Notes: generated by a model from the letters alone, not told the origin. A DNA stretch of 62,288 bases from Arachidicoccus rhizosphaerae (GCF_900107765.1 NZ_FNQY01000024.1:1-62288); one strand, 5' to 3'. Positions 44,785 through 54,646 are shown, numbered from the stretch's first letter. Numbers and translations: made by a program.

Positions 44785-47166
44785 ATGCTTCAACGTCTTG
44801 TCTTTATGATACTAGCTATACTGATCTCGGCCTGTCTTTGCAGGGCGCAGGTTAAACTGGCGGCTCAGACGACCGGAGGCTGGGTAAAAGTGAGCGGCAC
44901 GGTCAAAGACCTGTATTCCGGAGAACTGCTAACAGGGGCAAGCGTTCGGGTGACTGAGGCTAAGAACGCTGCCAAGGAGGGTGCTGTAACCAATAACTAC
45001 GGCTTTTTCAGTCTGGTGCTTAGAGGAAACGAAAAGCAGGATTCCCTCAGATTATTGATTGCGCATGTGGGATATCAGGATACCGCCATTTGCGTTTTAT
45101 TCCACAGGGATACCGTTTTGGATGTTGTCTTAAGGCTGCAGACAACTGAACAGCAGGCACTGGACAACGGCGCTGTCCGGGTATATGCCCAAAGCGACCG
45201 TAAGATCAGACCAGCTCAAATGGGCGTTAGTCAAATTGATTTAAAGGAAGCCGAAAAGCTGCCGGTTATATTCGGGGAAAAGGATGTGCTGAAAACCCTT
45301 TCGCTGCTGCCGGGCGTCAAACAATCAGCAGATGGTAATGCAGGTTTTTACGTACGCGGCAGCAGTGCCGGCCAGAACCTGATTTTACTGGATGAGGCGC
45401 CCATTTATAATGCCTCTCATTTATTTGGCTTTTTCAGCACCTTTAACAGCGACGCTATTAAAGATGTTACGCTGATTAAGGGCAGCCAGGATGCCAGGTA
45501 TGGTGGCCGTCTGGCATCGGTATTGGATGTACATATGAAAGAAGGCAATAATCAAAGTTATCATGCTGCAGGAGGCATCGGTCTGATCAGCAGCCGCCTT
45601 AGCCTGGAAGGACCCATTCAGAAAGGGCGGTCCTCTTTTCTAGTGACAGGACGCCGCACCTACGCTGATTTATTCTTACACTTATCCAAAAACAAGGATG
45701 TCAAAGATAATTCGCTTTATTTTTATGATTTAAATGCGAAGGCCAATCTGGCCTTAAGCCTTAAATCGCATTTGTATTTTTCCGGATATCTGGGATCAGA
45801 TAAACTGGGTCTTAAGGACCAGTTTATGATTGATTGGGGCAATAAGGTGGCCACCCTTCGGTTAAACAGTATCCTGGGAGAAGGCCTTTTTTCCAATACA
45901 AGTTTAATTGTCAGTGATTACCGTTTTAATATCCTTTTAAAGTCAGGGAATAATACTTTTCATCTAAATTCTCTGATCCGGGATCTGGATTTGAAACAGG
46001 ATTTTAACTGGAATAGCCCTATAGGTTCATTTCACGCAGGTATTGCCAGCATGTATCACCAGTTTGATCCGACGCATTTTTCAGGAGGCAATGACTCAAC
46101 GGACTACTCTCAATACAAGTCTTATCAATATAGTCTGGAAAACGCTGCTTATCTGAACTATTCAGGCAAACTGAATAAAAGTCTTGAAATTTCTGCCGGA
46201 ATGCGTTTTTCCACTTATAGTATTTTAGGGCCGGGGACTTATTATAATTATACCGCTGCCTCCGCGGATCCGGTAGATTCTGTAACGCTTTCCAAAGGGC
46301 AATTCGGTAAAACTTATTTTAATCCTGAACCAAGAGTATCGCTGGCCTTTAGCATGAATGAGGTGAGTAGCCTCAAAGCATCCTATAGTCGCAATACACA
46401 GCATCTGCATTTATTAAGTAACTCGGTATCTACCAATCCTACGGATCAGTGGATCGGGGATAGTTATAATATCAAGCCCGAGACCGCCGATCAGCTGTCC
46501 CTGGGTTATTACCATGATTTTGCTCAATACAGACTCGAAGCAGAGACCTATTATAAATGGATGGGCGGGCAGGTAGATTACAGAAACGGGGCGGATTTGA
46601 CCACTACTGAAGATGTGGAATCGCAATTACTTTATGGTGTTGGCAGGGCATATGGGCTTGAATTGTACTTAAAAAAGAACCGGGGGAAATTAACGGGGTG
46701 GATCAGTTATACCTTATCCAGGACGGAAAAGAAAATTGCGGGTATTAATGGAGGTAATTGGTATAAAGCACATCAGGATCGTACCCATGATTTAAGCGTG
46801 GTTGCCCTGTATCCCATCAGCGCCCGCTGGGATGTCGCAGGTGATTTTATGATAGCCACCGGCAATGCGGTTACTTTTCCCGATGCAAAATATCAAATAA
46901 ACGAACAGACTTTTTTTTATTACGCCAAAAGAAATGATTACAGGATGCCTTGTTACCACCGGATGGATATTAATTTTACCCTGAAATGTAAACCCAGAAA
47001 GCATTACCAGTCCTCCTGGAGTTTCGGGCTGTATAATGTTTATGGCAGGGAAAATGCGTATATCATTCAGTTTGAACAGGATAAAAGTAACCCTGACCGG
47101 ACAATCGCCAAGCAAACCGCCTTATTTAGATGGGTACCTTCGGTAACTTATAATTTTAAATTCTAA
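44785..47166 (+). CDS. TonB-dependent outer-membrane receptor
   Basis: 793 residues. A signal peptide (LVFMILAILISACLCRA) is followed by a carboxypeptidase-like regulatory domain (about 32-110, VSGTVKDLYSGELLTGASV) and a plug domain (about 145-250; PVIFGEKDVLKTLSLLPGVK, GFYVRGSSAGQNLILLDEAP and DVTLIKGSQDARYGGRLASV). A 22-strand-type barrel follows and ends in PSVTYNFKF with a terminal Phe. The DUF4249 lipoprotein gene follows at 47234, a pair seen across Bacteroidota, presumably a SusC/D-like uptake unit for an unknown ligand. Confidence 0.92.
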   Translation: MLQRLVFMILAILISACLCRAQVKLAAQTTGGWVKVSGTVKDLYSGELLTGASVRVTEAKNAAKEGAVTNNYGFFSLVLRGNEKQDSLRLLIAHVGYQDTAICVLFHRDTVLDVVLRLQTTEQQALDNGAVRVYAQSDRKIRPAQMGVSQIDLKEAEKLPVIFGEKDVLKTLSLLPGVKQSADGNAGFYVRGSSAGQNLILLDEAPIYNASHLFGFFSTFNSDAIKDVTLIKGSQDARYGGRLASVLDVHMKEGNNQSYHAAGGIGLISSRLSLEGPIQKGRSSFLVTGRRTYADLFLHLSKNKDVKDNSLYFYDLNAKANLALSLKSHLYFSGYLGSDKLGLKDQFMIDWGNKVATLRLNSILGEGLFSNTSLIVSDYRFNILLKSGNNTFHLNSLIRDLDLKQDFNWNSPIGSFHAGIASMYHQFDPTHFSGGNDSTDYSQYKSYQYSLENAAYLNYSGKLNKSLEISAGMRFSTYSILGPGTYYNYTAASADPVDSVTLSKGQFGKTYFNPEPRVSLAFSMNEVSSLKASYSRNTQHLHLLSNSVSTNPTDQWIGDSYNIKPETADQLSLGYYHDFAQYRLEAETYYKWMGGQVDYRNGADLTTTEDVESQLLYGVGRAYGLELYLKKNRGKLTGWISYTLSRTEKKIAGINGGNWYKAHQDRTHDLSVVALYPISARWDVAGDFMIATGNAVTFPDAKYQINEQTFFYYAKRNDYRMPCYHRMDINFTLKCKPRKHYQSSWSFGLYNVYGRENAYIIQFEQDKSNPDRTIAKQTALFRWVPSVTYNFKF

Positions 47167-47233
47167 AAGGGCTATAACAAGGGCAAGAATCCTGTTTTTG
47201 GTGAAAAGACAGTTGGGCAGAAAAAAATAACGT

Positions 47234-48151
47234 ATGCAGGTAAACTTTCAATATATATGGAGCAGATTCACGAACTGCCTTTTAAAAGGCAGCCTGCCAT
47301 GGTCGGCTTATCTGCTGATTGGCCTGTTTGTAATTCGGATGCTGTCCGGCTGTACTAAAGAAGTAAATCTGGCGCTTCAGTCCACCGCCGCCAAACTGGT
47401 CATTGAAGGGGTGGTTTCTAACGGGACCCTGGGAAGTTACGTAAGACTTTCTTATTCACAGGATTTTACAGATCAAAATGCCTTTACCTATTTGTCGGAT
47501 GCGGTGGTGGTTTTAAAGGATAGTACCAGATCCTTTAAGGATACATTAAAAGTGGGGCTGGATAGTGACGGGCAGCCTTATTTTTATACCAGAAAAATCC
47601 ACCCTGATGTGGGCCATGTATATCAGCTTTTAGTGCAGGCAAACGGCAATACCTATACAGCAAGATCCGTTATGCCTGATACGGTCAGCTTTGACGGTAT
47701 TACCCTACTGGCGGAGGCTGGTCAATTGAATAAAGAATCTGTATTTACGGCTGTTCCTAAATACGTAGATCAGCCCGGAGTAAAGAACTACTACCGGTTT
47801 GAACAATATATCAATGGGGTAAAGGATCCGGGTATTAGTGTTTTAAATGATAATGTAGGCGACGGTCTGGTTAATGAACGACCGATCTTTACCAAGGATA
47901 TAGATATACATTTAGGAGATACGCTGTCCGTGGTTATGATTCAGATCACGCAACCTGTTTATCAGTATTTTTATCAGCTGGAACAAAATCAACAGGAACT
48001 GGGTGGTACACCCAGCAATCCCACCAGTAATATTTATCTGGATGCTGATAAAAGCACCGGTGGTAATAATAACAACAGCGGGGCGCAGGTGCTGGGATAT
48101 TTTAGCGCCGAATATCGTCAGTATTTTACAGCTATCATTAAGGAGGATTAA
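47234..48151 (+). CDS. DUF4249 lipoprotein
   Basis: 305 residues. The N-terminal signal ends in a lipobox (LIGLFVIRMLSGC, Cys about 40), followed by an Ig-like domain: KLVIEGVVSNGTLGSYVRLSYSQDF, DAVVVLKDSTRSF, then YQLLVQANGNTYTARSVMPD. This is the DUF4249 pattern. These surface lipoproteins partner TonB receptors, as SusD does. It is co-oriented with the receptor gene 67 bases upstream and probably co-transcribed. Confidence 0.88.
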   Translation: MQVNFQYIWSRFTNCLLKGSLPWSAYLLIGLFVIRMLSGCTKEVNLALQSTAAKLVIEGVVSNGTLGSYVRLSYSQDFTDQNAFTYLSDAVVVLKDSTRSFKDTLKVGLDSDGQPYFYTRKIHPDVGHVYQLLVQANGNTYTARSVMPDTVSFDGITLLAEAGQLNKESVFTAVPKYVDQPGVKNYYRFEQYINGVKDPGISVLNDNVGDGLVNERPIFTKDIDIHLGDTLSVVMIQITQPVYQYFYQLEQNQQELGGTPSNPTSNIYLDADKSTGGNNNNSGAQVLGYFSAEYRQYFTAIIKED

Positions 48152-48199
48152 ATTGCCTGCTGATAAAGGGATTTTAGTCTTTGCGGAGCTTTGCCGGTC

Positions 48200-49999
48200 C
48201 TAGGGAATGGCCGAGAGGAGTTGTTTTGTGTATTCAGCGCTGGGACGGTAATAGATTTGATCCGCATCTCCTAATTCGGCTATCTGGCCTGCTTGCATGA
48301 CGGCAATTCTGTCTGAGATATATCTTACGACCGATAAATCATGAGAGATAAATATACAGGTAAATCCGAGCTCTGCCTTTAAATCATTGAGCAGGTTTAA
48401 TACCTGGGCCTGGACACTGACATCCAGCGCCGATACGCTCTCATCACAAATGATAAAATCAGGCTCGACGATCAGTGCTCTGGCAATGACAATCCTTTGT
48501 CTTTGTCCCCCACTGAACTCATGGGGATAGCGGTGATAGTGCTCAGCCGTCAGGCCTACTTTTTCCAGCCACTCACAGACCCTTTCCTTTCTGATTTTAG
48601 GGGAAAGGTTGTGATGGATTTGAAGAGCTTCACCTATTGCCTGTCCGATGGGGATCCTGGGATTCAGTGCACTGTAGGGATCCTGAAAAATCATTTGGAG
48701 CTGACGGGCCCTGTCTTTTTTGGAGAGGGAGCTTTGATGGATATCTTCTCCTTTAAACATTATGCTGCCTTGATGAATCGGCGTAAGTCCCATCACGGCC
48801 CGTCCGAGTGTCGTTTTGCCGCATCCCGATCCGCCGACCAGCCCCAGGGTCTCTCCTTTTTGTATCTCAAGGTTTAAGTCTTTTACGGCTTTATAATACC
48901 CGGTAGGCCTGCCCCAAAAATTAAAGTGTGTAGGATACCAGACGTTCAGGTTTTTAATTTCCAGCAGTGCGGGATGATCTGCTGTGGGCAACTTTTCTTT
49001 GGAAGCCGCTGGTTCAGAAGCCTGAAGGACCGGGATTGTAGGCTGTTGTTCTTTTGGCGTATTCAAAAAATCACTGACCACAGGCAGCCGCTGTCCTTTT
49101 GCATATAATCCTGGCCGGCAGGCCAGCAAGGCCTTGGTATAGGGATGCTGAGGATGTTCCATAATCTGCGCAGCCGGACCGGTCTCCACCAGGTCGCCTT
49201 TATACAAAACGGCTATCTGATCGGCTGTTGCTGCAACCAACTGTATGTCATGGGAGATAAACAGCACACTCATGTTATTTTTACGCTGTAAATCATGGAT
49301 GAGCTGGATGATCTCTTTTTGAACCAAGACATCCAGGGCCGTGGTCGGTTCGTCGCAAATAAGCAGTCTGGGCTGACAGCTCATGGCCATGGCTATCATG
49401 ACTCTTTGTTTTTGGCCCCCGCTGATCTGATGCGGATATTTATGGAAGATCTGTTCCGGTTCAGGCAACCGGACATCTTTAAAAAGCTGCAGCACTTGCT
49501 GCCTCACCTCATTTTTAGCCTGATTTCTATTCCCGGAAGCTGCCGCCTGGTGGTGCGTCAAAATGGCCTCCATGACCTGATCTCCACAGGTTTTCACCGG
49601 GTTCAGGCTGGTCATGGGCTCCTGAAATATCATGCCTATCTGAGCGCCTCGGATATCCTGCATGGAGCGGTCGTCCAGAAAAGTGATATCTGTATATTGG
49701 TTATTCTGTCCGTCAATATTTGTAAGTAAAATCCGGCCGCTTACATCTGCCTGCCGTGGTAAAAGATGCAAAAGCGATAAGGCGGTCAGGGATTTACCAC
49801 TACCCGACTCTCCGACAATGGCCAGGGTCTCGCCGCTTTCAATGGCAAGGGTAATATGGCGCAGAACGGATTTGCCGGAAAACTGAATGGTTAATTCCTT
49901 CAGCTCCAATACAGGATTGTCAGCATGGGTACAGCCGTCCTGCTGGCCATTTTTGGCCGGGTTTTGTGGAGTCCCAGGTGTTGACAATTGATCTTGCAA
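48200..49999 (-). CDS. Fused dipeptide/oligopeptide ABC transporter ATPase
   Basis: 599 residues with two peptide-type ABC domains. N-domain: Walker A GESGSGKSLTALSL, signature ISGGQKQRVMIAM, Walker B LLICDEPTTALDV. C-domain: GGSGCGKTTLGRAV, FSGGQRQRIVIARAL and FIICDESVSALDV. Each domain ends with an OppD/F-type tail (HPQHPYTKALL and PSAEYTKQLLSAIP). This YejF/GsiA-like fusion energises a DppBC-type permease. No permease or binding-protein gene is adjacent, so partners must be encoded elsewhere. Confidence 0.92.
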   Translation of the reverse strand: MQDQLSTPGTPQNPAKNGQQDGCTHADNPVLELKELTIQFSGKSVLRHITLAIESGETLAIVGESGSGKSLTALSLLHLLPRQADVSGRILLTNIDGQNNQYTDITFLDDRSMQDIRGAQIGMIFQEPMTSLNPVKTCGDQVMEAILTHHQAAASGNRNQAKNEVRQQVLQLFKDVRLPEPEQIFHKYPHQISGGQKQRVMIAMAMSCQPRLLICDEPTTALDVLVQKEIIQLIHDLQRKNNMSVLFISHDIQLVAATADQIAVLYKGDLVETGPAAQIMEHPQHPYTKALLACRPGLYAKGQRLPVVSDFLNTPKEQQPTIPVLQASEPAASKEKLPTADHPALLEIKNLNVWYPTHFNFWGRPTGYYKAVKDLNLEIQKGETLGLVGGSGCGKTTLGRAVMGLTPIHQGSIMFKGEDIHQSSLSKKDRARQLQMIFQDPYSALNPRIPIGQAIGEALQIHHNLSPKIRKERVCEWLEKVGLTAEHYHRYPHEFSGGQRQRIVIARALIVEPDFIICDESVSALDVSVQAQVLNLLNDLKAELGFTCIFISHDLSVVRYISDRIAVMQAGQIAELGDADQIYYRPSAEYTKQLLSAIP

Positions 50000-50013
50000 A
50001 GGCCTTTATTGTT

Positions 50014-51828
50014 TTACAAGGCAGTCTGCATCTGATCGGCAAACTGCATTTGATGCAATTTCGCATAAAATCCGTTACGTTCCAAAAGCTGGTCGTGGGT
50101 GCCGATTTCCTTGATTTCTCCTTTGTCTAAGACAATGATTTTGTTAGCCTTGCGTATTGTTGACAGTCTGTGTGCTATGACGATGGAGGTTCTGCCTACA
50201 ATCAGTTTTTCAATGGCCTTTTGTACCAGAATTTCACTGTCCGTATCAATGGAGGAAGTGGCTTCGTCCAGAATTAATATGGAGGGATTATATAAAAGAG
50301 CCCGGATAAAGGAAATGAGTTGTCTTTGTCCCAAACTAAGGGAGCTACCTCTTTCCATTACTTTGAAATCATAATTTCCTTCCAGCTGCATGATAAAATC
50401 ATGCATGCCAATAAGCTTTGCCGCATCCATCACTTCGCTTTTGGTGATCTGGGGGTTACGCAGCGTGATATTATCCATAATGGACCCCGAGAATAGGAAT
50501 ACGTCCTGCAGTACGACTCCTATATGCTTACGCAGGTATTCTATATTATAATCCTTGATATCCACCTGATCAATCAGGATGTTGCCGCTTTGTATTTCGT
50601 ATAACCGGTTAATCAGGCTGATAATTGAGGTTTTACCGCTGCCGGTATGCCCGACAATGGCCACCGTCTCTCCCGGATTTATATGAAAATCCACGTCTTT
50701 TAGAACAAAATGGGGTGGATTATAGGCAAAATTGATATGGTCAAAGCGTATTTCCCCTTTGATTTTTTCCGGCAGGAAAAAGCCTTGTTCCGGGCTGGGT
50801 TGCATATCCTCGTTTTCCAGTACCTTAAAGACACGTTCTGCTGCAATTAACCCCATTTGCAGCACGTTAAACTTATCGGCAATAACCCGCAATGGACGGA
50901 AAATCTGATTTAGATACAGAATAAAGGAAACCAAGAGTCCGGCGTCTAATTTATTATCTGCCACAAACCAGATTAAAAAGGCCATACTAAGCGCCAGGAT
51001 AATCTCAACTACCGGAAAGAATACTGAATAGGCAAAAATGGCGGAGATATTGGCATTTCTGTGTTCCTTATTGATCTTGTTGAACTTATCGGCTTCTCTT
51101 TTCTCCGCCGCAAATGCCTGTACGATGGCCATACCCGAAATATGTTCCTGCACAAAGGCGTTAAGGGCGGAAATCGCATTTCTGACTCTTAAATAACTTT
51201 TATTTACGCTTTCTTTAAAGTAATAAGTGGCGATAATAAGAATCGGAAAAGGAATTAAACTGATCAGTGTCAAACGCCAGTCAATATAAAACATGGTGGC
51301 CAGCGTTACGACTATGGCAAATAAGTCAGCCAGAATAGGAACCAGACCATCTGAGAAAATATCATTGATACTTTCTATATCGTTAATGGTACGGGTGGTG
51401 AGTGTGCCTATGGGCGTTTTATCGAACTGACGTTGATTCAGCCGGGTGATTTTGTCAAATACCTCAATACGCATATCTTTTACGACTGCCTGACCCAGCC
51501 AGGAAGTCGTAAAACTGAAAATAAACCGGGTTATGGTCTCGATAAAAATGAAAACTACCTGAAAAATGGTCACAGCCAAAATAAACTGCAAGGCACTAGA
51601 CAGATGTTGTTCGCTGATGAAAATTTTCAACCAGCCCGGAGCTTCCACTGCCTTACCGGTGGCTTTATTGACCGTTAACTGAATCAGATAAGGGCGCACC
51701 GGAGCAAATACTGAAAGTACCAGGGCCAGCACAAGGCTGCAGGTAAATTGGAGCCTATAGGGTTTGACGTATGTAAATACCCTGCTTAGCAGGTGTATGT
51801 CCAGCTTTTTTTTCTCGGTTTTTTCCAT
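50014..51828 (-). CDS. ABC exporter, permease-ATPase fusion (MsbA type)
   Basis: 604 residues from ATG 51828 (MEKTEKKKLDIHLL). An earlier in-frame ATG at 51921 would add 31 residues of non-family sequence, and a -7 box lies between the two. The N-terminal half has six membrane segments (about 20-300). The C-terminal ATPase has Walker A GHTGSGKTSIISLI, signature LSLGQRQLISFIRAL, Walker B ILILDEATSSIDTDSE and the H-loop VIAHRLSTI. The intracellular loop GTLTTRTINDIESINDIFSDGL is typical of multidrug/lipid flippases. The substrate is unknown. It precedes the peptide ABC gene by 14 bases, so both may be one transcript. Confidence 0.9.
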   Translation of the reverse strand: MEKTEKKKLDIHLLSRVFTYVKPYRLQFTCSLVLALVLSVFAPVRPYLIQLTVNKATGKAVEAPGWLKIFISEQHLSSALQFILAVTIFQVVFIFIETITRFIFSFTTSWLGQAVVKDMRIEVFDKITRLNQRQFDKTPIGTLTTRTINDIESINDIFSDGLVPILADLFAIVVTLATMFYIDWRLTLISLIPFPILIIATYYFKESVNKSYLRVRNAISALNAFVQEHISGMAIVQAFAAEKREADKFNKINKEHRNANISAIFAYSVFFPVVEIILALSMAFLIWFVADNKLDAGLLVSFILYLNQIFRPLRVIADKFNVLQMGLIAAERVFKVLENEDMQPSPEQGFFLPEKIKGEIRFDHINFAYNPPHFVLKDVDFHINPGETVAIVGHTGSGKTSIISLINRLYEIQSGNILIDQVDIKDYNIEYLRKHIGVVLQDVFLFSGSIMDNITLRNPQITKSEVMDAAKLIGMHDFIMQLEGNYDFKVMERGSSLSLGQRQLISFIRALLYNPSILILDEATSSIDTDSEILVQKAIEKLIVGRTSIVIAHRLSTIRKANKIIVLDKGEIKEIGTHDQLLERNGFYAKLHQMQFADQMQTAL

Positions 51829-51836
51829 TTGCCGGG

Positions 51837-51844
51837 CAAAGATA
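51837..51844 (-). promoter_or_regulatory. -7 box directly before the ABC exporter
   Basis: TATCTTTG on the minus strand ends 8 bases before ATG 51828, so the transcript would start at or within a base or two of the start codon. This supports the shorter start and suggests a nearly leaderless message. Confidence 0.5.
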
Positions 51845-51909
51845 CACCCTTTTTGGCAGGATATATTTGAGGGGCTGGCCGCTATCTTAAAGGATAGGAA
51901 CCGGGGGCC

Positions 51910-51943
51910 TTTTTTACGCAAACGTTGCGTAAACGTTTGTTTG
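51910..51943 (+). promoter_or_regulatory. AAACGTTTG-type motif before proline dehydrogenase
   Basis: GCAAACGTTGCG is followed at once by TAAACGTTTGTTTGTTTT. The second part is almost identical to the motif before the inositol-phosphate synthase gene. Two overlapping LacI-like half-site sets (AAACGTT) suggest an operator. Confidence 0.4.
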
Positions 51944-52009
51944 TTTTTAACCCCAAATTTTCCGATTTAAAATCTTTTGTTCGATATTTGCACCCAAATT
52001 ACAATCTGA

Positions 52010-53206
52010 ATGAACCTTTCATTTGACAATACAGAGGTCGCCTTTGCTTATAAAACAACGAAAGACCTTAAATCGGCTAAGACCCTGTTTTCCACTATGA
52101 AATACCCGGTACTCACCGGGTTGGGAACACGCTTTACTCCTTTTTTAATGAAAACCGGACTTCCTATAAACGGGCTGATCCGCAATACCATATTTAAGCA
52201 GTTTGTGGGGGGGGAATCCCTGGAACAAACCGCCCCTATTTGTGAGATGCTTAATGAATATGGAGTAGGTGTTATTTTGGATTATGGAGTGGAAGGCAAA
52301 GAGTCAGAAGCCAGTTTTGATCATGCCATGCAGGAGTTTGTCCGGGTGATCAAGTTTGCTGCCACCCAGAAAAACATTCCGGTTATCGCTATTAAGGTAT
52401 CCGGAATTGCCAGAATGGAGCTCTTAAGAAAACTTAATGAAGCCCCCAGACTCAGAAGCGGGGTGCATGAGAATGAGGAACAATTAGCTGAATGGGCAAG
52501 GGTCAGACAACGGATGATCCAGATTTGCGAAGCAGCTAAAGAATTTAATATCGGCGTACTAGTAGATGCAGAGGAAAGCTGGATTCAGGATCCTATTGAC
52601 CGTATTACCATGGAGATGATGGAGCTGTATAATAAAGAATCCGTCCTGGTATATAATACCATCCAACTGTATCGTCATGACCGACTGGATTTTTTAAAAA
52701 TGTCTCATGATATTGCCAAAAGACAAGACTTTTTATTAGGAGTCAAACTGGTCAGAGGTGCCTATATGGAGAAAGAAAGAGCCCGGGCACAAGAGCAGGG
52801 TTATCCCTCTCCTATTCAAAAAGATAAAGACGCTACGGATCTGGACTATAACAGTGCCGTTCAGTATTGTGTAGAAAATATAGATACCATCGGTTTTGTG
52901 GTCGCCACCCACAATGAAGCAAGCTCCTTGTATGCTGCGGAGTTGTTGGATCAGAAAAATCTGAATCATCATCATCCGCATGTGCATTTTTCTCAGCTTT
53001 ATGGAATGAGCGATAATATTACCTTTAATCTGGCCAAAGAAGGATACAGCGTCAGCAAATACCTGCCATTTGGTCCCATCAGAGACGTTATTCCATATCT
53101 GATGCGCAGAGCGCAGGAAAATTCCAGCGTAAAAGGGCAGACAGGCAGAGAACTTTCCTTGATTCAACAGGAACTGGGCAGAAGAAAGCAGCTGGAAACT
53201 GCCTGA
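52010..53206 (+). CDS. Proline dehydrogenase
   Basis: An FAD enzyme that oxidises proline to pyrroline-5-carboxylate. 398 residues, the stand-alone bacterial form. Family features are VILDYGVEGKESEASFD, IKVSGIARMELLRKLNE, VLVDAEESWIQDPIDR, NTIQLYRHDRLDFLK, GVKLVRGAYMEKERARAQE and FVVATHNEASS. The C-terminal YGMSDNITFNLAKEGYSVSKYLPFGP and RDVIPYLMRRAQEN supply the proline-binding Y-x-x-R-R helix. The second enzyme of the pathway is not in the window. Confidence 0.93.
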   Translation: MNLSFDNTEVAFAYKTTKDLKSAKTLFSTMKYPVLTGLGTRFTPFLMKTGLPINGLIRNTIFKQFVGGESLEQTAPICEMLNEYGVGVILDYGVEGKESEASFDHAMQEFVRVIKFAATQKNIPVIAIKVSGIARMELLRKLNEAPRLRSGVHENEEQLAEWARVRQRMIQICEAAKEFNIGVLVDAEESWIQDPIDRITMEMMELYNKESVLVYNTIQLYRHDRLDFLKMSHDIAKRQDFLLGVKLVRGAYMEKERARAQEQGYPSPIQKDKDATDLDYNSAVQYCVENIDTIGFVVATHNEASSLYAAELLDQKNLNHHHPHVHFSQLYGMSDNITFNLAKEGYSVSKYLPFGPIRDVIPYLMRRAQENSSVKGQTGRELSLIQQELGRRKQLETA

Positions 53207-53303
53207 TTTTCTTAACTGGAAATATGTTTATAAAAAATATATCGGACTTAGTCGGATGAATTCTACCATCAACGTCTGAGTTTTGCATAAAAGTGCTTAC
53301 TTT

Positions 53304-53330
53304 CACGCTCCCCTTTCAGTGGGGAGCGTG
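53304..53330 (+). terminator. Terminator after proline dehydrogenase
   Basis: A 10-bp perfect GC-rich stem, CACGCTCCCC with GGGGAGCGTG, and a 7-base loop, followed by TCATTTATT. Confidence 0.7.
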
Positions 53331-53388
53331 TCATTTATTGCAGGATCAATACATTAGTTTAAGGAAAAACATTATAAATTAAATAGAA

Positions 53389-53784
53389 ATGGCTTACGAA
53401 TTAATTGGAAAATTAGTCGCAAAATACGACACTGTTCAGCGGACAGAAACATTTAAAACCAGAGAGTTTGTTGTGGAAAAAACAGATGATATCGGTGGAC
53501 GTGTGATCAGTAATTATATCAAGTTTCAGTGTGTACAGGACCGTACCTCCCTGCCCGATCGTTTTAATCTGGGTGATGATGTGAAGGTTTCTTTTAACCT
53601 AAAAGGCACTAAATGGATGCGTGATGGCAGAGAAAACTATATTACCAACCTGGATGCATGGAGACTCGAGCCTGCCGGCAGTCTGCAGGGCGGTGGTTTT
53701 GCACCGCAGCAAGGCGTAGATGCCCCTCCTCCACCATTTGTACCCGATACGGTACCCAGTGACGGGGATGATTTACCCTTCTAG
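53389..53784 (+). CDS. DUF3127 protein
   Basis: A 131-residue cytoplasmic protein. The N-terminal OB-like domain (AYELIGKLVAKYDTVQRTETFKTREFVVE) and FNLGDDVKVSFNLKGTKWMRD match DUF3127. A Gly/Pro-rich flexible tail (about 100-131) ends in an acidic tip, DGDDLPF, which resembles the C-terminal protein-interaction tip of single-stranded DNA-binding proteins. A nucleic-acid role is a reasonable guess and has not been shown. It stands alone between two terminators. Confidence 0.85.
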   Translation: MAYELIGKLVAKYDTVQRTETFKTREFVVEKTDDIGGRVISNYIKFQCVQDRTSLPDRFNLGDDVKVSFNLKGTKWMRDGRENYITNLDAWRLEPAGSLQGGGFAPQQGVDAPPPPFVPDTVPSDGDDLPF

Positions 53785-53842
53785 ATCATAAAATAGAGGG
53801 TTTAATCCCTTCGGAGCAGCCTTCTGAAATATTAAATTTCTG

Positions 53843-53892
53843 ACCGGATTCATTTAAATTGTTCATTCAATTAAATGAATCCGGTTTTTTTA
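53843..53892 (+). terminator. Terminator after the DUF3127 gene
   Basis: Perfect 15-bp stem (53843-53857 with 53871-53885), 13-base loop and a T-run. Confidence 0.88.
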
Positions 53893-54032
53893 TGAATTAC
53901 CGCTTATATATATTTGATTATAAACGTAATAAGTAAATGCAGATAGCCTGCGCTTCAAATAAGATCTATGAGGTCTTGGACTTGATTTTCTTTAATTTTT
54001 AGGGCTTTGGTATAGTTTTAGATAGAAGGGAA

Positions 54033-54563
54033 ATGAATCAAAAATTACATTTTATGAAAAAGGCATTTTTGTTATTTGCAGCCGGACTGTTTTTCGTAGG
54101 CGTTTCCCAAGCACAATATGAACGTCCCATTGGATCAGAGTTCAGCGTAGGTATAACTGGTGCTTTACCGGTTGGTGATTTTAGCGATTATTCTTCATTT
54201 GGCCTGGGCATTGATGCCAAGTACGCCTATAATTTTGATGAAGTTATTGCCGCTACGGTTTCCGCAGGTTACAATAATTTTTTCGTTAAAGGGGATCTGA
54301 AAGATCTTGGGTACAAAAATCAAGGATTTGTGCCTCTGAAAGCAGGTGTCCGCTTTAGCATGGGCGGCCTATATGCTGAACCTCAGATTGGCGCAGCTAT
54401 CGGAACCAGTAAAGGCAGCGAGACTGTTTTAGATTATGCAGGTCAGCTTGGTTTTATGGCCTCTCCTAATCTGGATTTGAGTCTTCGCTATGAAGGGATG
54501 TCCAAAAACAGTATAACGAACAGTTTTATCGGTTTGAGAGTAGCCTACACGATGCCATTCTAA
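54033..54563 (+). CDS. Outer-membrane beta-barrel protein
   Basis: 176 residues. The signal peptide (MKKAFLLFAAGLFFVGVSQAQ) begins at the second in-frame ATG (54054); the first ATG at 54033 adds seven residues and has GAAGGG just upstream, so both are possible. The mature part is a small beta-barrel with alternating aromatic strands (EFSVGITGALPVGDFSDYSS, AGVRFSMGGLYAEPQIGAAIG) and a terminal aromatic residue (VAYTMPF), as in OmpA-like/OMP_b-brl proteins. Its function is not indicated by the neighbours. Confidence 0.85.
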   Translation: MNQKLHFMKKAFLLFAAGLFFVGVSQAQYERPIGSEFSVGITGALPVGDFSDYSSFGLGIDAKYAYNFDEVIAATVSAGYNNFFVKGDLKDLGYKNQGFVPLKAGVRFSMGGLYAEPQIGAAIGTSKGSETVLDYAGQLGFMASPNLDLSLRYEGMSKNSITNSFIGLRVAYTMPF

Positions 54564-54620
54564 ATAACTGAATGGTCTATTAATTAGTTTTCAACCTATG
54601 AATGATACCTAAAACCTATG

Positions 54621-54646
54621 GCCGGCAAATTTTGCCGGCTTTTTTA
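54621..54646 (+). terminator. Terminator after the beta-barrel gene
   Basis: GCCGGCAA and TTGCCGGC pair around ATT and are followed by six T residues. Confidence 0.85.

Noticed and set aside
51829-51921. Longer start for the ABC exporter at 51921
   Set aside because: The added 31 residues are not part of the family, and a -7 promoter box lies between the two starts.
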